Origin: JBGAQP01 sp044220635
GTDB lineage: Bacteria > Pseudomonadota > Gammaproteobacteria > Burkholderiales > Usitatibacteraceae
Direction: 5' to 3'
Length of the DNA: 64,000 nt
Assembly: GCA_044220635.1 (NCBI GenBank)
Contig: JBGAQP010000002.1
Span: 62,001 to 126,000 of the forward strand
The translations under genes were made by a program, and so were the position numbers. Under the pieces are notes generated by a model, which was not told the DNA's origin, made no database searches, and saw only the letters and a program-made list of their open reading frames with translations. Below, in pieces: positions 8,869 through 16,532 of the stretch (within the stretch, counting starts at the first letter, position 1; each line of letters opens with the position of its first letter).

Positions 8869-11064
8869 ATGGAACATCTCTCCCGCAGGCGCTTCCTCAA
8901 GATCACCGCCGCCACCTTCGGCGCGGGGGCCGTCGGCTCCCAGATCCCGGTGGTCGAAACGCTGGCCATGGGCTCGAAGCCGCCCGCCGGCAAGGTCGAG
9001 ACCATCCCCACCTACTGCGAGATGTGCTTCTGGAAGTGCGGGGGCATCGCGTACCTTCGCGACGGAAAGCTCTGGAAGTTCGAGGGCAACCCCGCCGATC
9101 CCATGAGCCGCGGGCGGCTCTGCCCGCGGGGCACCGGCGCCGTCGGCAACCACTACGACCCGGACCGGCTCCAGAAGCCCCTCATCCGCCGCGGCGAGCG
9201 CGGCAAGGAGGAGTGGACGGCCGTCACCTGGGACGAGGCGCTCAACCACGTCGCCGAGCGCATGAAGAAGATCGCCGCCGAGCACGGGCCCGAGTCGATC
9301 GCGCTCTGGAAGCACGGCACGGGCGCGCGTTTCTTCGAGCACGTGATGCGCGCGTACGGATGCGTCAACAAGGCCGCGCCGTCCTTCGCGCAGTGCCGCG
9401 GGCCGCGCGACGTCGGCTACCTCCTCACCTACGGCACGGGGCTCGGCTCCCCCGAGCCCACGGACATCGCGAACACGAAGTGCCTGGTGCTCATCGGCTC
9501 GCACATCGGCGAGAACATGCACAACACCCAGGTGCAGGAGTTCGCCCAGGCGGTGGGCAACGGCGCGACGATCATCGTCGTCGACCCGCGCTACTCGATC
9601 GCGGCGAGCAAGGCGAAGCACTGGCTGCCGGTGAAGCCCGGCACCGACCTGGCGCTCGTGCTCGCGTGGATGAACGTCCTCGTCACCGAGGGCCTGTACG
9701 ACCGGGAGTTCGTGGCGAAGCACGGCCACGGCTTCGACAAGTTCGCCGCCGCGATCGCCGCGAACACGCCCGAATGGGCCGCGGCCGAGACCGGGATCGA
9801 GGCCCAGGTCATCCGGGCGACCGCGCGCGAGATGGCGAGCCACCGCCCGGCGGCCTTCGTCCACCCCGGGCGTCGCGTCAACTGGTACGGCGACGACGCG
9901 CAGCGCTCGCGGGCGACCGCGCTGCTCAATGCGCTCCTGGGCAACTGGGGCCGCAAGGGCGGGCTCTTCCTCCAGGCAGGCATGAGCTTCGCCGGCTTCC
10001 CGTTCCCGAAGTACCCGTCCGCGGGCAAGCCGAAGGTGGACAACCCCGACGCGCGGTGGCCCTTCGCGGACGAAGAGGTCACGACGGGGCTTCGCGAGGC
10101 GACGATCACCGGCAAGCCCTACCCGATCAAGGGCTGGGTGGTGTACGCGTCCAACCTCGTGCAGACGCTGCCCAACGAGAAGGAGACGCTCGAAGCGATC
10201 TCGAAGCTCGACCTGCTCGTCGTGGTCGACACGCACCCCAGCGAGATCTCGGGTTACGCGGACGTCGTGCTTCCCGACACCACCTTCCTCGAGCGCCACG
10301 ACGACCTCTACGTCGGCTGGGGCCGCCAGGGATGGGCCGCGATCCGCCAGCCCGTGGTCGCGCCCCCGGGCGAGCAGAAGCCCGCGTGGTGGATGGCCAA
10401 GCAGCTCGCCGGCAAGCTCGGCGTGGGCGAGTACATGCCCTTCAAGGACATGGACGAATACCTCGCGACCCGCTGCGAGAAGGCCGGCGTCGACTACGCG
10501 AAGTTGCGCAAGGAAGGCATCGTGATGGGGCCGAAGGAGCCGATCACGGTGGAGGAAGGCGCTCAGATCGCGTTCGACACGCCTTCGAAGAAGGTCGAGT
10601 TCTGGTCCGACCAGCTCGCCAAGGCCGGCTTCGACCCGGTGCCGAAATACACGGCGCCCGAGCCGGCGCCGGCGGGCTACTTCCGGCTGATCACGGGGCG
10701 CGCTCCGGTGCACACCTTCAGCCGCACGCAGACCAACCCGCTGCTGCGCGACCTCATGAAGGAGAACGAGGTGTGGGTGAACGCGGCGACCGCCGCGGCG
10801 GCGGGCCTGAGGAATGGCCAGTACGTGAAGCTGAAGAACCAGGACGGCGTGGTCTCGAACCGCGTCCGGGTGAAGGCCACCCAGCGCATCCGGCCCGACA
10901 CGCTCTACATGGTCTACGGCTTCGGCCACACGAGCAAGGCGCTGAAGAGCGCGTACCTGAAGGGCGCGAGCGCCGCGCAGTTGAACACCCGCTACAAGGT
11001 GGACCCGCTGATGGGCGGCACCAGCATCCACCAGAACTTCGTCACCTTCGAGAAGGAGGCGTGA
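8869..11064 (+). CDS. TAT-exported molybdopterin oxidoreductase, PhsA/PsrA type
   Basis: A 731-residue catalytic subunit of the DMSO-reductase superfamily. It has a twin-arginine signal (SRRRFLK, residues 5-11), so it folds with cofactor before export to the periplasm. A [4Fe-4S] cluster is bound by Cys50, Cys53, Cys57 and Cys85 (C-x2-C-x3-C-x27-C). A likely molybdenum ligand is Cys176 in the segment AQCRGPRD. Length and subunit set match thiosulfate, polysulfide or sulfur reductases (PhsA/PsrA/SreA, about 750 aa); sulfite dehydrogenase SoeA is longer. It heads a five-gene operon with a 4Fe-4S subunit, an NrfD-type membrane subunit and YeeE/YedE transporter genes. That points to sulfur-compound redox chemistry, but the direction and substrate are not fixed by sequence. 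Confidence 0.88.
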   Translation: MEHLSRRRFLKITAATFGAGAVGSQIPVVETLAMGSKPPAGKVETIPTYCEMCFWKCGGIAYLRDGKLWKFEGNPADPMSRGRLCPRGTGAVGNHYDPDRLQKPLIRRGERGKEEWTAVTWDEALNHVAERMKKIAAEHGPESIALWKHGTGARFFEHVMRAYGCVNKAAPSFAQCRGPRDVGYLLTYGTGLGSPEPTDIANTKCLVLIGSHIGENMHNTQVQEFAQAVGNGATIIVVDPRYSIAASKAKHWLPVKPGTDLALVLAWMNVLVTEGLYDREFVAKHGHGFDKFAAAIAANTPEWAAAETGIEAQVIRATAREMASHRPAAFVHPGRRVNWYGDDAQRSRATALLNALLGNWGRKGGLFLQAGMSFAGFPFPKYPSAGKPKVDNPDARWPFADEEVTTGLREATITGKPYPIKGWVVYASNLVQTLPNEKETLEAISKLDLLVVVDTHPSEISGYADVVLPDTTFLERHDDLYVGWGRQGWAAIRQPVVAPPGEQKPAWWMAKQLAGKLGVGEYMPFKDMDEYLATRCEKAGVDYAKLRKEGIVMGPKEPITVEEGAQIAFDTPSKKVEFWSDQLAKAGFDPVPKYTAPEPAPAGYFRLITGRAPVHTFSRTQTNPLLRDLMKENEVWVNAATAAAAGLRNGQYVKLKNQDGVVSNRVRVKATQRIRPDTLYMVYGFGHTSKALKSAYLKGASAAQLNTRYKVDPLMGGTSIHQNFVTFEKEA

Positions 11065-11065
11065 G

Positions 11066-11605
11066 ATGGCACGCTTCGGAATGGTCATCGACACCCGCAA
11101 GTGCGTCGGGTGCATGGACTGCGTGGTGGCGTGCCAGACGGAAAACGACGTGCCGTCGGGGTACTGCCGGGACTGGATCGTGACGGAAGTGCGCGGGCAG
11201 TTCCCGACGCTCTCGACCGAGATCCGCTCGGAGCGGTGCAACCACTGCGACAACCCGCCGTGCGTCTACTGCTGCCCCACGGGTGCGAGCCACGTGGAAC
11301 CCTTCGGCAAGACCGTGCAGGTGACCGCCGAGAAGTGCATCGGCTGCAAGGCCTGCCTCTCGGCCTGCCCGTACGGCGCTCGCTTCGTCCACCCCGAGGG
11401 CTACGCGGACAAGTGCACCTTCTGCCTGCATCGCGTGAAGGAAGGCAAGGACCCGGCGTGCGTCTCGGTGTGCCCGACCCGGTGCATGCACTTCGGCGAC
11501 CTCGACGACCCGAAGAGCGAGGTGAGCCGGCTGCTCGCCGCGCGCAAGCACCACACGCTGCTCCCGGAAGCGGGCACGAAACCCCGCGTCTTCTACCTGA
11601 GCTGA
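11066..11605 (+). CDS. four-cluster 4Fe-4S electron-transfer subunit
   Basis: A 179-residue ferredoxin-like protein of the PhsB/PsrB/NrfC family. It has sixteen cluster cysteines in four groups: C13/C16/C19/C23, C58/C61/C66/C70, C91/C94/C97/C101 and C117/C120/C132/C136. It would pass electrons between the catalytic subunit and the membrane quinone site. There is no signal peptide of its own, as is usual for subunits carried across the membrane with a TAT partner. The gene starts 1 bp after the catalytic gene (TGAG-ATG), with the ribosome site inside the upstream coding sequence. Confidence 0.92.
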   Translation: MARFGMVIDTRKCVGCMDCVVACQTENDVPSGYCRDWIVTEVRGQFPTLSTEIRSERCNHCDNPPCVYCCPTGASHVEPFGKTVQVTAEKCIGCKACLSACPYGARFVHPEGYADKCTFCLHRVKEGKDPACVSVCPTRCMHFGDLDDPKSEVSRLLAARKHHTLLPEAGTKPRVFYLS

Positions 11606-11615
11606 GGCGACCACC

Positions 11616-12662
11616 ATGCTCGAAATCACGACCACCCGCCACAATCCCCTCGTGGACCCGGTGCTCTCGGTCTGGAGCTGGGAGATCCCCGTCTACCTCT
11701 TCTTCGGCGGCATGATCGCCGGGATGATGGTGCTCGCGGGCCTCAACATGCTGCGCCTCGCGAAGGGCGAGCGCGCCGAAAGTTTCTACAGCGTGCAGAC
11801 GCCGGTCCTGGGATTCGTCCTGCTGAACCTCGGCATGGGCGCGCTCTTCCTCGACCTCGCGCACAAGCTCTTCGTGTACCGCGTGTACATGGCCTTCGAG
11901 CCGATGTCGCCGATGTCCTGGGGCTCCTGGGTCCTGCTGCTCGTCTACCCGGTGCTCGTCGTCTCCGCGCTGATCCGGCTGCCGCAGGCCTGGCCGTGGC
12001 TGGGCGAGCGCCTTCCCGTCCTGCAACGCCTCTCCGACGCGCTGCTCGCGCGCCCGGGCGTCGTGAAGGCCCTGGGCTACGCGAACGTCTTCCTCGGGAT
12101 CGGCCTGGGCATCTACACCGGGATCCTGCTCTCGACGATGGTCGCCCGCCCGCTGTGGAACAGCGCGATCCTCGGCCCCCTCTTCCTCGTCTCGGGGCTT
12201 TCGGCGGCCGCCGCCATGGTGCACCTCGTCTCGAGCCTGGTGCCGGGCCAGCCCGCCCCCCGCAGCTTCCTCGGCGGCGCGCTCGCGCTGCTGGTCCAGC
12301 CACTGGGCGCCGAGCCCCCGGGGCCGGGGACGGCGAACCAGCTCGTCAAGGCCGACCTCGGGTTCCTCGCGGTCGAGCTCGTGCTGCTGGGCCTGTTGTT
12401 CGTCGGGCTGCTCTCGAGCTCGGCCTCGCACCTGGCCGCGGTCGACCTGCTGATGTCGGGCAAGTACGCGCTCGTCTTCTGGGGCGTGGTCGTCGCCGCG
12501 GGCATCCTCGTGCCGCTCGCGCTCCAGGCGCTCGAGCTCGGCCATCGCATCCCGCACACCATCGTCCCTGCGCTCCTCGTTCTGGCCGGCGGCTACGCCC
12601 TTCGCTGGGTGATGGTCGGCGCGGGCCAGGCGAGCCACATGGTCGCCGCATCCGGAATGTAG
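11616..12662 (+). CDS. NrfD/PsrC-family membrane subunit
   Basis: A 348-residue polytopic inner-membrane protein with about eight to ten hydrophobic helices. It opens with the family-typical WSWEIPVYLFFGGMIAGMMVLAG. NrfD/PsrC proteins anchor the complex and exchange electrons with the quinone pool. It lies 10 bp after the 4Fe-4S subunit gene and 12 bp before the first YeeE/YedE gene. Together these three subunits are a complete CISM-type (Mo / FeS / membrane anchor) module. Confidence 0.9.
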   Translation: MLEITTTRHNPLVDPVLSVWSWEIPVYLFFGGMIAGMMVLAGLNMLRLAKGERAESFYSVQTPVLGFVLLNLGMGALFLDLAHKLFVYRVYMAFEPMSPMSWGSWVLLLVYPVLVVSALIRLPQAWPWLGERLPVLQRLSDALLARPGVVKALGYANVFLGIGLGIYTGILLSTMVARPLWNSAILGPLFLVSGLSAAAAMVHLVSSLVPGQPAPRSFLGGALALLVQPLGAEPPGPGTANQLVKADLGFLAVELVLLGLLFVGLLSSSASHLAAVDLLMSGKYALVFWGVVVAAGILVPLALQALELGHRIPHTIVPALLVLAGGYALRWVMVGAGQASHMVAASGM

Positions 12663-12674
12663 AAAGGAGGGTCC

Positions 12675-13220
12675 ATGGCCACCACCACCGTTCCCCAAGG
12701 CCTCGCCGCACCGGTCGCGAAGCCGTACTGGAACCCGTACTTCGTCGGCGCGCTCCTCGGACTCGTGCTCCTCGCCTCGTATCTCGTGGCGGGTCGCGGG
12801 CTCGGGGCGACGGGCGCCTTCTCCTCCGTCGCCGCGTGGATCGCGAGCGTCGTGACGCCCGAGCACGCGCAGGCGAACGCCGTGCACGCGCGCTACCTCG
12901 CGGGCGGCTCCCCCCTCACGGCCTGGCTCGTGTTCCTGCTGGTCGGCGCCTTCATCGGCGCGGCGATCTCGGGGTTCCTCGCCGGCCGCTTCGCGATCTC
13001 GATCGAGAAGGGCCCGCGGCTCACCGACACCCAGCGGCTCTGGCTCGCCTTCGCCGGCGGGATCATCGCCGCGTTCGGCGCGCGCATCGCCAAGGGCTGC
13101 ACGAGCGGCCAGGCGCTCACGGGCGGTGCGATCCTCAACGTGGGCAGCCTCGTGTTCATGCTCTCGGTCTTCGCGGCGGCGTACGCCGTCGCCTGGATCT
13201 TCAGGAAGGAGTGGCTCTGA
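12675..13220 (+). CDS. YeeE/YedE sulfur transporter, first half
   Basis: A 181-residue membrane protein with about four transmembrane segments. It carries the conserved motif AKGCTSGQALTGG around Cys142, characteristic of YeeE/YedE (DUF395) proteins. E. coli YeeE (TsuA) imports thiosulfate with relay cysteines; there the protein is one chain, here it is split into two genes. A strong ribosome site (GAAAGGAGGG) precedes the ATG. The stop overlaps the next start (TGATG), ensuring near-equal synthesis of the two halves. Confidence 0.87.
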   Translation: MATTTVPQGLAAPVAKPYWNPYFVGALLGLVLLASYLVAGRGLGATGAFSSVAAWIASVVTPEHAQANAVHARYLAGGSPLTAWLVFLLVGAFIGAAISGFLAGRFAISIEKGPRLTDTQRLWLAFAGGIIAAFGARIAKGCTSGQALTGGAILNVGSLVFMLSVFAAAYAVAWIFRKEWL

Positions 13221-13816
13221 TGTTCCCGCTCTCGTCGACGATGGAATTCGGGCCCGGGACGACGGCCGCGCTGGCGGTCGCCCTCGGGATCGGCTTCGGC
13301 TTCTGCCTCGAGCGCGCCGGGTTCGGCAGCGCCCGCAAGCTCACCGCGGTCTTCTACTTCTACGACATGTCGGTCGTGAAGGTGATGTTCAGCGCGATCG
13401 TCACGGCCATGGTCGGGCTCTTCGCGCTCTCGGGCGCGGGCCTGCTCGACCTGGCCGAGGTCTACATCGAGCCGACCAACTACGCCGCGGCGATCGTCGG
13501 CGGGCTGGTCTTCGGGGCCGGGTTCGTGATCGGCGGCTACTGCCCCGGGACGGCGGTCGCCTCCTGCGCCACCGGGCGCCTCGACGGACTCGCCTTCGTC
13601 GGCGGGATGCTCGCCGGCGTCTACGCCTTCGCCGAGCTGATGCCCGGCGTGGACCAGTGGGTCGCCGACACGGCGCAGGGCGAGCTCACGCTGCCCTCGC
13701 TCACCGGGATCCCCGCCGGCTGGTTCGTGGCGGCGTTCATCGGCGTCCTCGCCCTCGCCGGCTGGGGCATGAAGGCGGCCGAGCGGCGTTTCGCGGGCCT
13801 CAAGCCCGGGCGCTGA
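13220..13816 (+). CDS. YeeE/YedE sulfur transporter, second half
   Basis: A 198-residue membrane protein with about five transmembrane segments and two conserved cysteine motifs, GFCLERAGFGSARK near residue 30 and GGYCPGTAVASC near residue 110. It is the partner of the preceding gene, sharing one base with its stop codon. Import or export of thiosulfate or a related sulfur anion is inferred from the family; placing it behind a Phs/Psr-like enzyme suggests substrate supply or product removal. A strong terminator follows 14 bp downstream and ends the operon. Confidence 0.87.
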   Translation: MFPLSSTMEFGPGTTAALAVALGIGFGFCLERAGFGSARKLTAVFYFYDMSVVKVMFSAIVTAMVGLFALSGAGLLDLAEVYIEPTNYAAAIVGGLVFGAGFVIGGYCPGTAVASCATGRLDGLAFVGGMLAGVYAFAELMPGVDQWVADTAQGELTLPSLTGIPAGWFVAAFIGVLALAGWGMKAAERRFAGLKPGR

Positions 13817-13830
13817 TCCCGGCCCGCTGC

Positions 13831-13865
13831 CCGAGGCCCCCTCCCGGGGCCTCGGTAAGCTGTTC
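13831..13865 (+). terminator. rho-independent terminator of the sulfur operon
   Basis: Perfect 10-bp stem CCGAGGCCCC / GGGGCCTCGG with a 5-nt loop, followed by TAAGCTGTTCTTTCTT. Confidence 0.8.
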
Positions 13866-13883
13866 TTTCTTCGGCGTTTTCGA

Positions 13884-13938
13884 TAGAATGTTGCGCCGCG
13901 TCAACCATGCGACGCGGCAAGCCGTTCTATGACGGCTT
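13884..13938 (+). promoter_or_regulatory. -10 box and tandem hairpins before the repeat-protein gene
   Basis: TAGAAT (13884-13889) is a likely -10 element, without a good -35. Two back-to-back stems follow: GCCGCGTC/GACGCGGC (13895-13918) and AAGCCGT/ACGGCTT (13919-13938). They end 25 nt before the start codon and would lie in the 5' untranslated RNA, where they could affect mRNA stability or translation. Confidence 0.45.
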
Positions 13939-13963
13939 ACCACCACTCTAGGGAGATGATTCG

Positions 13964-14386
13964 ATGAAGAAGCTGCTGCTTGCCCTGTGCACCGGGGCGT
14001 TCGTGATGGCCCAGGGTCCCGCCGCCCTCGCGCAGGACAAGGCGCCTTCCGCCAAGGAAGAGGCGAAGAAGACCGAGCCGATGAAGGCCGACCCGAAGGC
14101 CGAGGCGAAGAAGGCCGAGGCCGCGAAGCCGGCCGCGCCGATGAAGACCGATCCGAAGACCGAGGCGAAGAAGGCCGAGGCCGCCAAGAAGGCCGCGCCG
14201 GTGAAGACCGATCCGAAGGCCGAGGCGAAGAAGGCCGAGGCCGCCAAGAAGGCCGCGCCGGTGAAGGCCGACCCGAAGGCCGAGGCGAAGAAGGCGGAAG
14301 CCGCGGCGAAGACGGAGCCGGTGAAAGCCGACCCGAAGGCCGAGGCGGCGAAAGCCGAGCCGAAGAAGAAGAAGGGCGGCTGCTGA
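13964..14386 (+). CDS. exported Lys/Ala/Glu-rich repeat protein
   Basis: A 140-residue protein. The signal peptide spans residues 1 to about 24 (LLLALCTGAFVMAQGPAALA, then QDK). It is followed by tandem 20-residue repeats of the form DPKAEAKKAEAAKKAAPVKA and ends in KKKKGGC. The mature part is almost only K, A, E, P, D and T, so it is either extended or helical, strongly charged and probably disordered. Such proteins often contact nucleic acid, LPS or peptidoglycan, but no function is known. Ribosome site GGGAGATG precedes the ATG. The coding DNA is a 60-bp tandem repeat, so repeat number may vary between strains. Confidence 0.78.
   Translation: MKKLLLALCTGAFVMAQGPAALAQDKAPSAKEEAKKTEPMKADPKAEAKKAEAAKPAAPMKTDPKTEAKKAEAAKKAAPVKTDPKAEAKKAEAAKKAAPVKADPKAEAKKAEAAAKTEPVKADPKAEAAKAEPKKKKGGC
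14081..14340 (+). repeat. 60-bp tandem repeat within coding sequence
   Basis: About four copies of a 60-bp unit in exact register; bases 14101, 14161, 14221 and 14281 begin near-identical units. Each copy encodes 20 residues, and variation is mostly at third codon positions. Confidence 0.85.
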
Positions 14387-14429
14387 TTTCGCTTCCCGCG
14401 CGTCATCGGCGCGCGGGAGCCGCAATGCG

Positions 14430-14460
14430 AACGGGGCGGCCGAGGCCGCCCCGTTTCCTT
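14430..14460. terminator. convergent terminator, repeat protein / mdh
   Basis: Stem AACGGGGCGGCC / GGCCGCCCCGTT (perfect, 2-nt gap), followed on the plus strand by TCCTTTCG. A further stem, CCCGCGCG/CGCGCGGG, lies just upstream near 14396-14416. Confidence 0.75.
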
Positions 14461-14476
14461 TCGTGCTGCCGGGCGA

Positions 14477-15466
14477 TTACTTCAGCAGGTGCTCGATCGC
14501 GGCGCGCTCCTCGAGCAGCTCCTTGTGCGTGACGGCGATCTTCGCCTTCGAGAACTCGGAGAGCTCGAGGCCCTTCACGATCTGGAAGCGCCCGCCGGAG
14601 CAGGTCACCGGGTAGCCGAACATCACGCCCTCGGGGATGCCGTAGGAGCCGTCCGAGGCGATGCCCATCGAGACCCAGTCCTCCGCGGGGGTGCCGTGCA
14701 CCCAGTCGCGGACGTGGTTCATCGCCGCGCTCGCCGCCGAGGCCGCCGAGGAAAGGCCCCGCGCGTCGATGATCGCGGCACCCCGCTTCTGCACCGTCGG
14801 GATGAACTTGGTCTCGATCCATTCCTGGTCGTTGATGAGCTTCGCCGCGCCCTGCCCTTCGACCCGGGCGTTGAAGACGTCCGGGTACTGGGTGGCGGAG
14901 TGGTTGCCCCAGATCGTCATGCGCGTCACCGCGGTCACGGGCCGGCCGGTCTTCTGCGCCACCTGCGTGAGCGCCCGGTTGTGGTCGAGGCGCATCATCG
15001 CGGTGAAGTTCGCGGGCCCGAGGCCCTTCGCGTTCTTCATGGCGATGAGGCTGTTGGTGTTCGCGGGGTTGCCCACCACGAGCACCTTCACCTCGCGCGA
15101 GGCGACCTCGCCCAGCGCCCTGCCCTGGGGCACGAAGATCGCGCCGTTCGCCTCCAGCAGGTCCTTCCTCTCCATGCCCGGCCCGCGGGGGCGCGCGCCG
15201 ACGAGCAGCGCCACGTCCGCGTCGCGGAAGGCGACCATCGGGTCGGCGGTGGCCCCCATCGACTCGAGCAGAGGGAAGGCGCAGTCGTCGAGCTCCATCA
15301 TCACGCCCTTGAGGGCCTTCTGCGCCTTCTCGTCGGGGATCTCGAGCAGCTGCAGGATCACGGGCTGGTCCTTGCCGAGCATGTCGCCGCTGGCGATGCG
15401 GAACAGGAGGCTGTAGCCGATCTGGCCGGCGGCGCCGGTCACGGCGACGCGCATGGGCTTCTTCAT
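14477..15466 (-). CDS. mdh: malate dehydrogenase
   Basis: A 329-residue cytosolic NAD-dependent malate dehydrogenase that oxidises malate to oxaloacetate in the TCA cycle. It has the Rossmann motif VAVTGAAGQIGYSLLFRIASG (residues 7-27) and substrate arginines in GARPRGPGMERKDLL. NPANTNS supplies the conserved Asn, and the catalytic histidine is His189 in GNHSATQYPD. Length and sequence fit the proteobacterial Mdh group of about 328 aa. The start has AAGGAG 5 nt upstream. A TAAAAT box on the minus strand (complement of 15511-15516) is a possible -10 element. Confidence 0.97.
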   Translation of the reverse strand: MKKPMRVAVTGAAGQIGYSLLFRIASGDMLGKDQPVILQLLEIPDEKAQKALKGVMMELDDCAFPLLESMGATADPMVAFRDADVALLVGARPRGPGMERKDLLEANGAIFVPQGRALGEVASREVKVLVVGNPANTNSLIAMKNAKGLGPANFTAMMRLDHNRALTQVAQKTGRPVTAVTRMTIWGNHSATQYPDVFNARVEGQGAAKLINDQEWIETKFIPTVQKRGAAIIDARGLSSAASAASAAMNHVRDWVHGTPAEDWVSMGIASDGSYGIPEGVMFGYPVTCSGGRFQIVKGLELSEFSKAKIAVTHKELLEERAAIEHLLK

Positions 15467-15572
15467 GGGGGCTCCTTGAGGGGGTGCGGATCCGGGATTT
15501 CGGTCCGCGGATTTTACCGCAGCGCAACATGCCCGGATTGTCGCGCGTCAAACCCGGCGCCTCGCCGGCCCG

Positions 15573-16490
15573 CTACCGGGCCGCCGCGCCCCGGGGCAGC
15601 GAGATGGCGAGCACCCCGGCGAGCACCAGCGCCGCCCCCGCGACCTGGATCGCGGTGATCGCCTCGCCGAGGAAGACGAAGCCGAGGAAGATCGTGGCCA
15701 CGGGCCCCACGGAGCCCACCATGGCCGCGTGGCTCGAGCCGATCAGGCGGATGCCCACCGAGGTGAGCACGATGGGCATCACGGTCGACACCACGGCCAT
15801 CAGCAGCGCGAGGCCGTGGACCGCGGGCGGCTGGGCGAGGAGCAGCGCGGGATCGCGGACCGCGAGGAAATGGGACACGACGGCGACGGAGGAGATGAGC
15901 GCGGCCCAGCAGGCGAAGCGCACCGCCCCCACCCGCGGGGCCACGCGGCCGTTGCCCACGAGGTAGGCGGCGTAGAGCAGCGCCGAGAGCAGGACCCAGA
16001 AGGTGCCGAGCAGCACGTTGCCCGGCTGGGTGCGCAGGTCGTTGGCGAAGACGAGCACGATGCCCAGGTAGCTCAGGACGAGCGCGGTCACGTCGCGCCG
16101 GGTGATCGCCCGCCCGAAGAGCGCGGCCGAGATGAGCACCACGAAGGTCGGGTTCAGGAACAGGACCAGTCGCTCGAGGGCGGCGGTGATGTGCTCGAGC
16201 CCCAGGAAATCGAACAGGCTCGCGAGGTAGTAGCCGACGAAGCCCAGGCCCACGATCGCCGCCCAGTCGCGCCGCGCGATCGGCGCGGCCCCGGAGCCCC
16301 GGCTCGCCCAGAGCCCCAGGGCGAGGAAGAGCGGCGCGCTGAAGAGCATGCGCAGCGCGAGGAGCGTGATCGCGTCCACGCCGTGCCGGTAGGCGAGCTT
16401 GATGATGATCGCCTTGCCCGAGAAGGCGACGGCGGCGACGGCGACGAGGGCGGCGCCCGCGAGGCGGCGGCGGTTTTCCGGGGAAGGCAT
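15573..16490 (-). CDS. EamA/DMT-family transporter
   Basis: A 305-residue inner-membrane protein with ten predicted helices in two EamA repeats, about 10-140 and 150-298. Family marks are ALRMLFSAPLFLALG in the first half and SVGPVATIFLGFVFLGEAITAIQVAGAALVLAGV in the second. Drug/metabolite transporters of this kind export amino acids, nucleobases or other small metabolites; the substrate here is unknown. It lies 42 bp downstream of the GGDEF gene on the same strand and may be transcribed from it. Confidence 0.87.
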   Translation of the reverse strand: MPSPENRRRLAGAALVAVAAVAFSGKAIIIKLAYRHGVDAITLLALRMLFSAPLFLALGLWASRGSGAAPIARRDWAAIVGLGFVGYYLASLFDFLGLEHITAALERLVLFLNPTFVVLISAALFGRAITRRDVTALVLSYLGIVLVFANDLRTQPGNVLLGTFWVLLSALLYAAYLVGNGRVAPRVGAVRFACWAALISSVAVVSHFLAVRDPALLLAQPPAVHGLALLMAVVSTVMPIVLTSVGIRLIGSSHAAMVGSVGPVATIFLGFVFLGEAITAIQVAGAALVLAGVLAISLPRGAAAR

Positions 16491-16532
16491 GGGCGGGGCG
16501 GGAAGCGGCCCGCCATTGTAAGGCCCGCGCCC

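Noticed and set aside
11996..13816. Single 606-codon frame that would fuse upstream sequence to the second YeeE/YedE half
   Set aside because: The first 400 codons are out of frame with the NrfD and first YeeE genes and are Arg-rich shadow; the real start is the ATG at 13220 overlapping the previous stop.
14081..14340. Possible CRISPR array from 60-bp periodicity
   Set aside because: Whole 60-bp units are similar, with no unique spacers, and are translated as a 20-residue repeat.
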